This document shows, one piece after another, positions 5,641 to 6,976 of a stretch of 6,976 nucleotides of DNA. This DNA is from Sporichthyaceae bacterium (GTDB lineage: Bacteria; Actinomycetota; Actinomycetes; JACCYY01): positions 1 to 6,976 of the forward strand of contig JACCYY010000276.1 of NCBI GenBank assembly GCA_013696235.1. Reading direction: 5' to 3'. Every line of letters begins with the position of its first letter. The stretch's first letter is position 1. The position numbers and the translations under genes are program-made. The notes beneath the pieces were generated by a model. It was not told the DNA's origin. It did not search any database and was given only the letters and a program-made list of their open reading frames with translations.

Positions 5641-6306
5641 GTGGCCCGAATCCGTTCCGCCGCCGGAGGAGGTTCCGTCGTCGACGTCGCACCCGAGCGG
5701 CTCGTGGCGTGGGTCAACCGGTTCGTCGTGCGCAACGACGGGCTCGCCGAGCTGACCGCGACCGCCGATGCGGTGACGATCCGTGGTGGCGACGGCACGA
5801 CGGCTGAGCTTGCGGTGCCGTTCGGCCCGATGGCCCCCACGGACCGAGAACCGGTGGAGGCGCTCCTCGACCACCTCAGCGACTTGGGCGCGCTTGGCCT
5901 CGTGCTCGTCCGCGCCGGCGCGTACTCCATCGGAGCCTGCCGGGACCGCGTCGTGCTCTCCTCGACGACCGACCGCCGGTACGTCCAGGGGCGAACCGCC
6001 GCCGGCGGCTCGTCGCAGCAGCGCTTCGCCAGGCGTCGGTCCAACCAGCGCCGGGAGTCCTTCGCCGCCGCGGCGGACGCCGTGGCGCGGGTGCTTGTCC
6101 CGATCACGGCGTCGCTCGGCGGCGTCGTCCTCGCCGGCGACCGCAGCGCCCTGGCCGCGGTCATGGCGGACCGCCGACTGGCCGCGCTCGGCGCCCTGCC
6201 GAGCCGGACCTTCGGCGACGTCTCCGAGCCCCGACGCGCCGTGCTCGACGACGTCGCCGCCCGCAGCCTGGATGTCGCCATCACCGTGCGGCCGGCTGCC
6301 TCGTAG
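5641..6306 (+). CDS. acVLRF1-family peptidyl-tRNA hydrolase / Vms1-like release factor
   Basis: The 221-residue protein carries AGGSSQQRFARRRSNQ (121-136), the hallmark of the actinobacterial branch of the VLRF1 family. These proteins share the eRF1/Vms1 (ANKZF1) release-factor fold. In Vms1, a glutamine in the loop equivalent to the GGQ of eRF1 cleaves peptidyl-tRNA on stalled large ribosomal subunits; Q126 or Q127 is the candidate here. The basic stretch RFARRR would suit rRNA or tRNA contact. The N-terminal VDVAPERLVAWVNRF (14-28) is typical of the family as I recall it. The C-terminal half (about 137-221) is an Ala-rich alpha/beta domain. The start is the GTG at 5641, with no ribosome-binding site; an in-frame stop at 5590-5592 limits any extension. 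The gene is 110 bp after the cyclotransferase-like gene and 29 bp before the phosphorylase gene, all on one strand. The role in ribosome rescue is inferred from the family, not shown by context. Confidence 0.87.
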   Translation: MARIRSAAGGGSVVDVAPERLVAWVNRFVVRNDGLAELTATADAVTIRGGDGTTAELAVPFGPMAPTDREPVEALLDHLSDLGALGLVLVRAGAYSIGACRDRVVLSSTTDRRYVQGRTAAGGSSQQRFARRRSNQRRESFAAAADAVARVLVPITASLGGVVLAGDRSALAAVMADRRLAALGALPSRTFGDVSEPRRAVLDDVAARSLDVAITVRPAAS

Positions 6307-6323
6307 GCGCCTCGCGACGTCGG

Positions 6324-6329
6324 TAAGGT
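6324..6329 (+). promoter_or_regulatory. Candidate -10 element for a leaderless transcript of the phosphorylase gene
   Basis: TAAGGT fits TAnnnT and ends 6 nt before the GTG at 6336, the spacing at which transcription would start on the GTG itself. No Shine-Dalgarno-like sequence sits in the usual place. The element is in the 29-bp gap after the release-factor stop, so the gene could also be read from upstream. Confidence 0.5.
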
Positions 6330-6335
6330 CCACAG

Positions 6336-6976
6336 GTGACCGAGCCGACGACCGTCCAGGACCCGTACGAAGTCGCCCGTGCCGCCGCCGACAAGCTCCG
6401 GGAGCTGACCGGTGTCAAGCGGCACGACGTGGCGCTCGTGCTCGGCTCGGGCTGGGTGCCAGCGGCAGACCGGCTCGGCGGGACGATCGCCGAGATCACG
6501 GTCACCGACCTTCCCGGCTTCTCGCCACCTGCAGTGGCCGGGCACGCGGGTCGGGTTCGCTCGGTCCGCGCCGGCGACCACACAGTCCTCGTGTTCCTCG
6601 GTCGCACCCATCTCTACGAGGGGCTCGGCGTCGCCGCCGTGGTGCACGCCGTCCGGACCGCCGCGGCTGCCGGCGCCGGCACCGCCGTGCTGACGAACGG
6701 CTGCGGCGGGCTGCGCGAGTCGTGGCAGCCCGGCACGCCGGTGCTGATCAGCGATCACCTCAACCTGACCGGGCGCTCCCCCGTCGTCGGGGCCAGGTTC
6801 GTCGACCTCACCGATCTCTACTCCCCACGGCTGCGCGCGCTGTGCCGGGATGTGGACGGCTCGCTCGACGAAGGCGTGTACGTGCAGCTCCCGGGCCCGC
6901 ACTACGAGACCCCGGCCGAGATCCGGATGATCCGAGCGATCGGCGGCGACCTGGTCGGGATGTCGACGACGCTGGA
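6336..6976 (+). CDS. punA: Purine nucleoside phosphorylase, trimeric (class I) type, C-terminus cut off by the window edge
   Basis: The enzyme cleaves purine (deoxy)nucleosides with phosphate to the free base and (deoxy)ribose 1-phosphate in the salvage pathway. The 213 full codons visible cover all but roughly the last 50-60 residues of a normal 265-275-residue protein. Motifs of the trimeric class are in order: VLGSGW (35-40, phosphate-binding S38), AGHAG (68-72), RTHLYEG (90-96, H92), TNGCGGLR (120-127), [11 protein letters not shown] (187-197, base-binding E191) and VGMST (207-211, M209 and S210). The base-contacting Asn near the C-terminus lies beyond the edge. The GTG at 6336 is chosen because it follows the -10-like TAAGGT and gives a normal N-terminus. 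M. tuberculosis calls its counterpart deoD (Rv3307), although E. coli DeoD is the unrelated-size hexameric type. A sugar-phosphate mutase gene often follows in actinobacteria but is not in view. Confidence 0.94.
   Translation, partial: MTEPTTVQDPYEVARAAADKLRELTGVKRHDVALVLGSGWVPAADRLGGTIAEITVTDLPGFSPPAVAGHAGRVRSVRAGDHTVLVFLGRTHLYEGLGVAAVVHAVRTAAAAGAGTAVLTNGCGGLRESWQPGTPVLISDHLNLTGRSPVVGARFVDLTDLYSPRLRALCRDVDGSLDEGVYVQLPGPHYETPAEIRMIRAIGGDLVGMSTTL

Noticed and set aside
5430..6902. 490-codon minus-strand frame at the right end
   Set aside because: It is antisense to the release-factor and phosphorylase genes, both supported by family motifs. Its own product has no recognisable motif.
1..6976. 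Mobile element, phage or defence island
   Set aside because: There is no transposase, integrase, terminal repeat pair, restriction or toxin-antitoxin gene. Base composition looks uniform by eye and the gene set is chromosomal housekeeping.

Overview
The window is very GC-rich, with codons ending mostly in G or C and several GTG starts. Its gene content is typical of a high-GC actinobacterium; the proteins look most like those of Propionibacteriales/Nocardioidaceae-type or related genomes, but that placement is from memory of the families, not from a search. No tRNA, rRNA, CRISPR array, transposase or prophage gene is visible. It looks like ordinary chromosome.

Layout, left to right: (1) the 5' part of a membrane-protein gene on the minus strand, running off the left edge (1-469). 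(2) A 74-bp divergent promoter region holding a plausible promoter whose spacer contains an inverted repeat. (3) A complete gene for the biotin-carboxylase/biotin-carrier subunit of an acyl-CoA carboxylase (544-2328, +). (4) A 151-bp gap with nested inverted repeats. (5) A gene for a membrane-anchored conserved protein with a glycine-rich repeat tail (2480-3379, +). (6) A 51-residue Cys/His protein resembling a zinc ribbon (3403-3558, +). (7) A perfect 8-bp hairpin between convergent genes (3577-3600). (8) An LpdA-type flavoprotein NAD(P)H:quinone dehydrogenase (3604-5007, -). (9) A 58-bp divergent gap followed by a gamma-glutamylcyclotransferase-like gene (5066-5530, +). (10) An acVLRF1-type peptidyl-tRNA hydrolase/release factor (5641-6306, +). 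(11) The 5' four-fifths of a trimeric-type purine nucleoside phosphorylase gene (6336 to the right edge, +).

The flavoprotein, the cyclotransferase-like gene and the purine nucleoside phosphorylase recall the M. tuberculosis region Rv3303c (lpdA), Rv3304 and Rv3307 (deoD), so part of the window is a conserved actinobacterial neighbourhood. The genes do not form one pathway: they cover carboxylation of acyl-CoAs, quinone reduction, glutathione or gamma-glutamyl-type chemistry, rescue of stalled ribosomes and purine salvage.

The less-described content is the glycine-rich membrane protein and the small Cys/His protein beside it, the release factor in a metabolic neighbourhood, the probable leaderless starts at 5066 and 6336, and the structured gap before 2480. 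I found no clear new multi-gene defence or mobile system.
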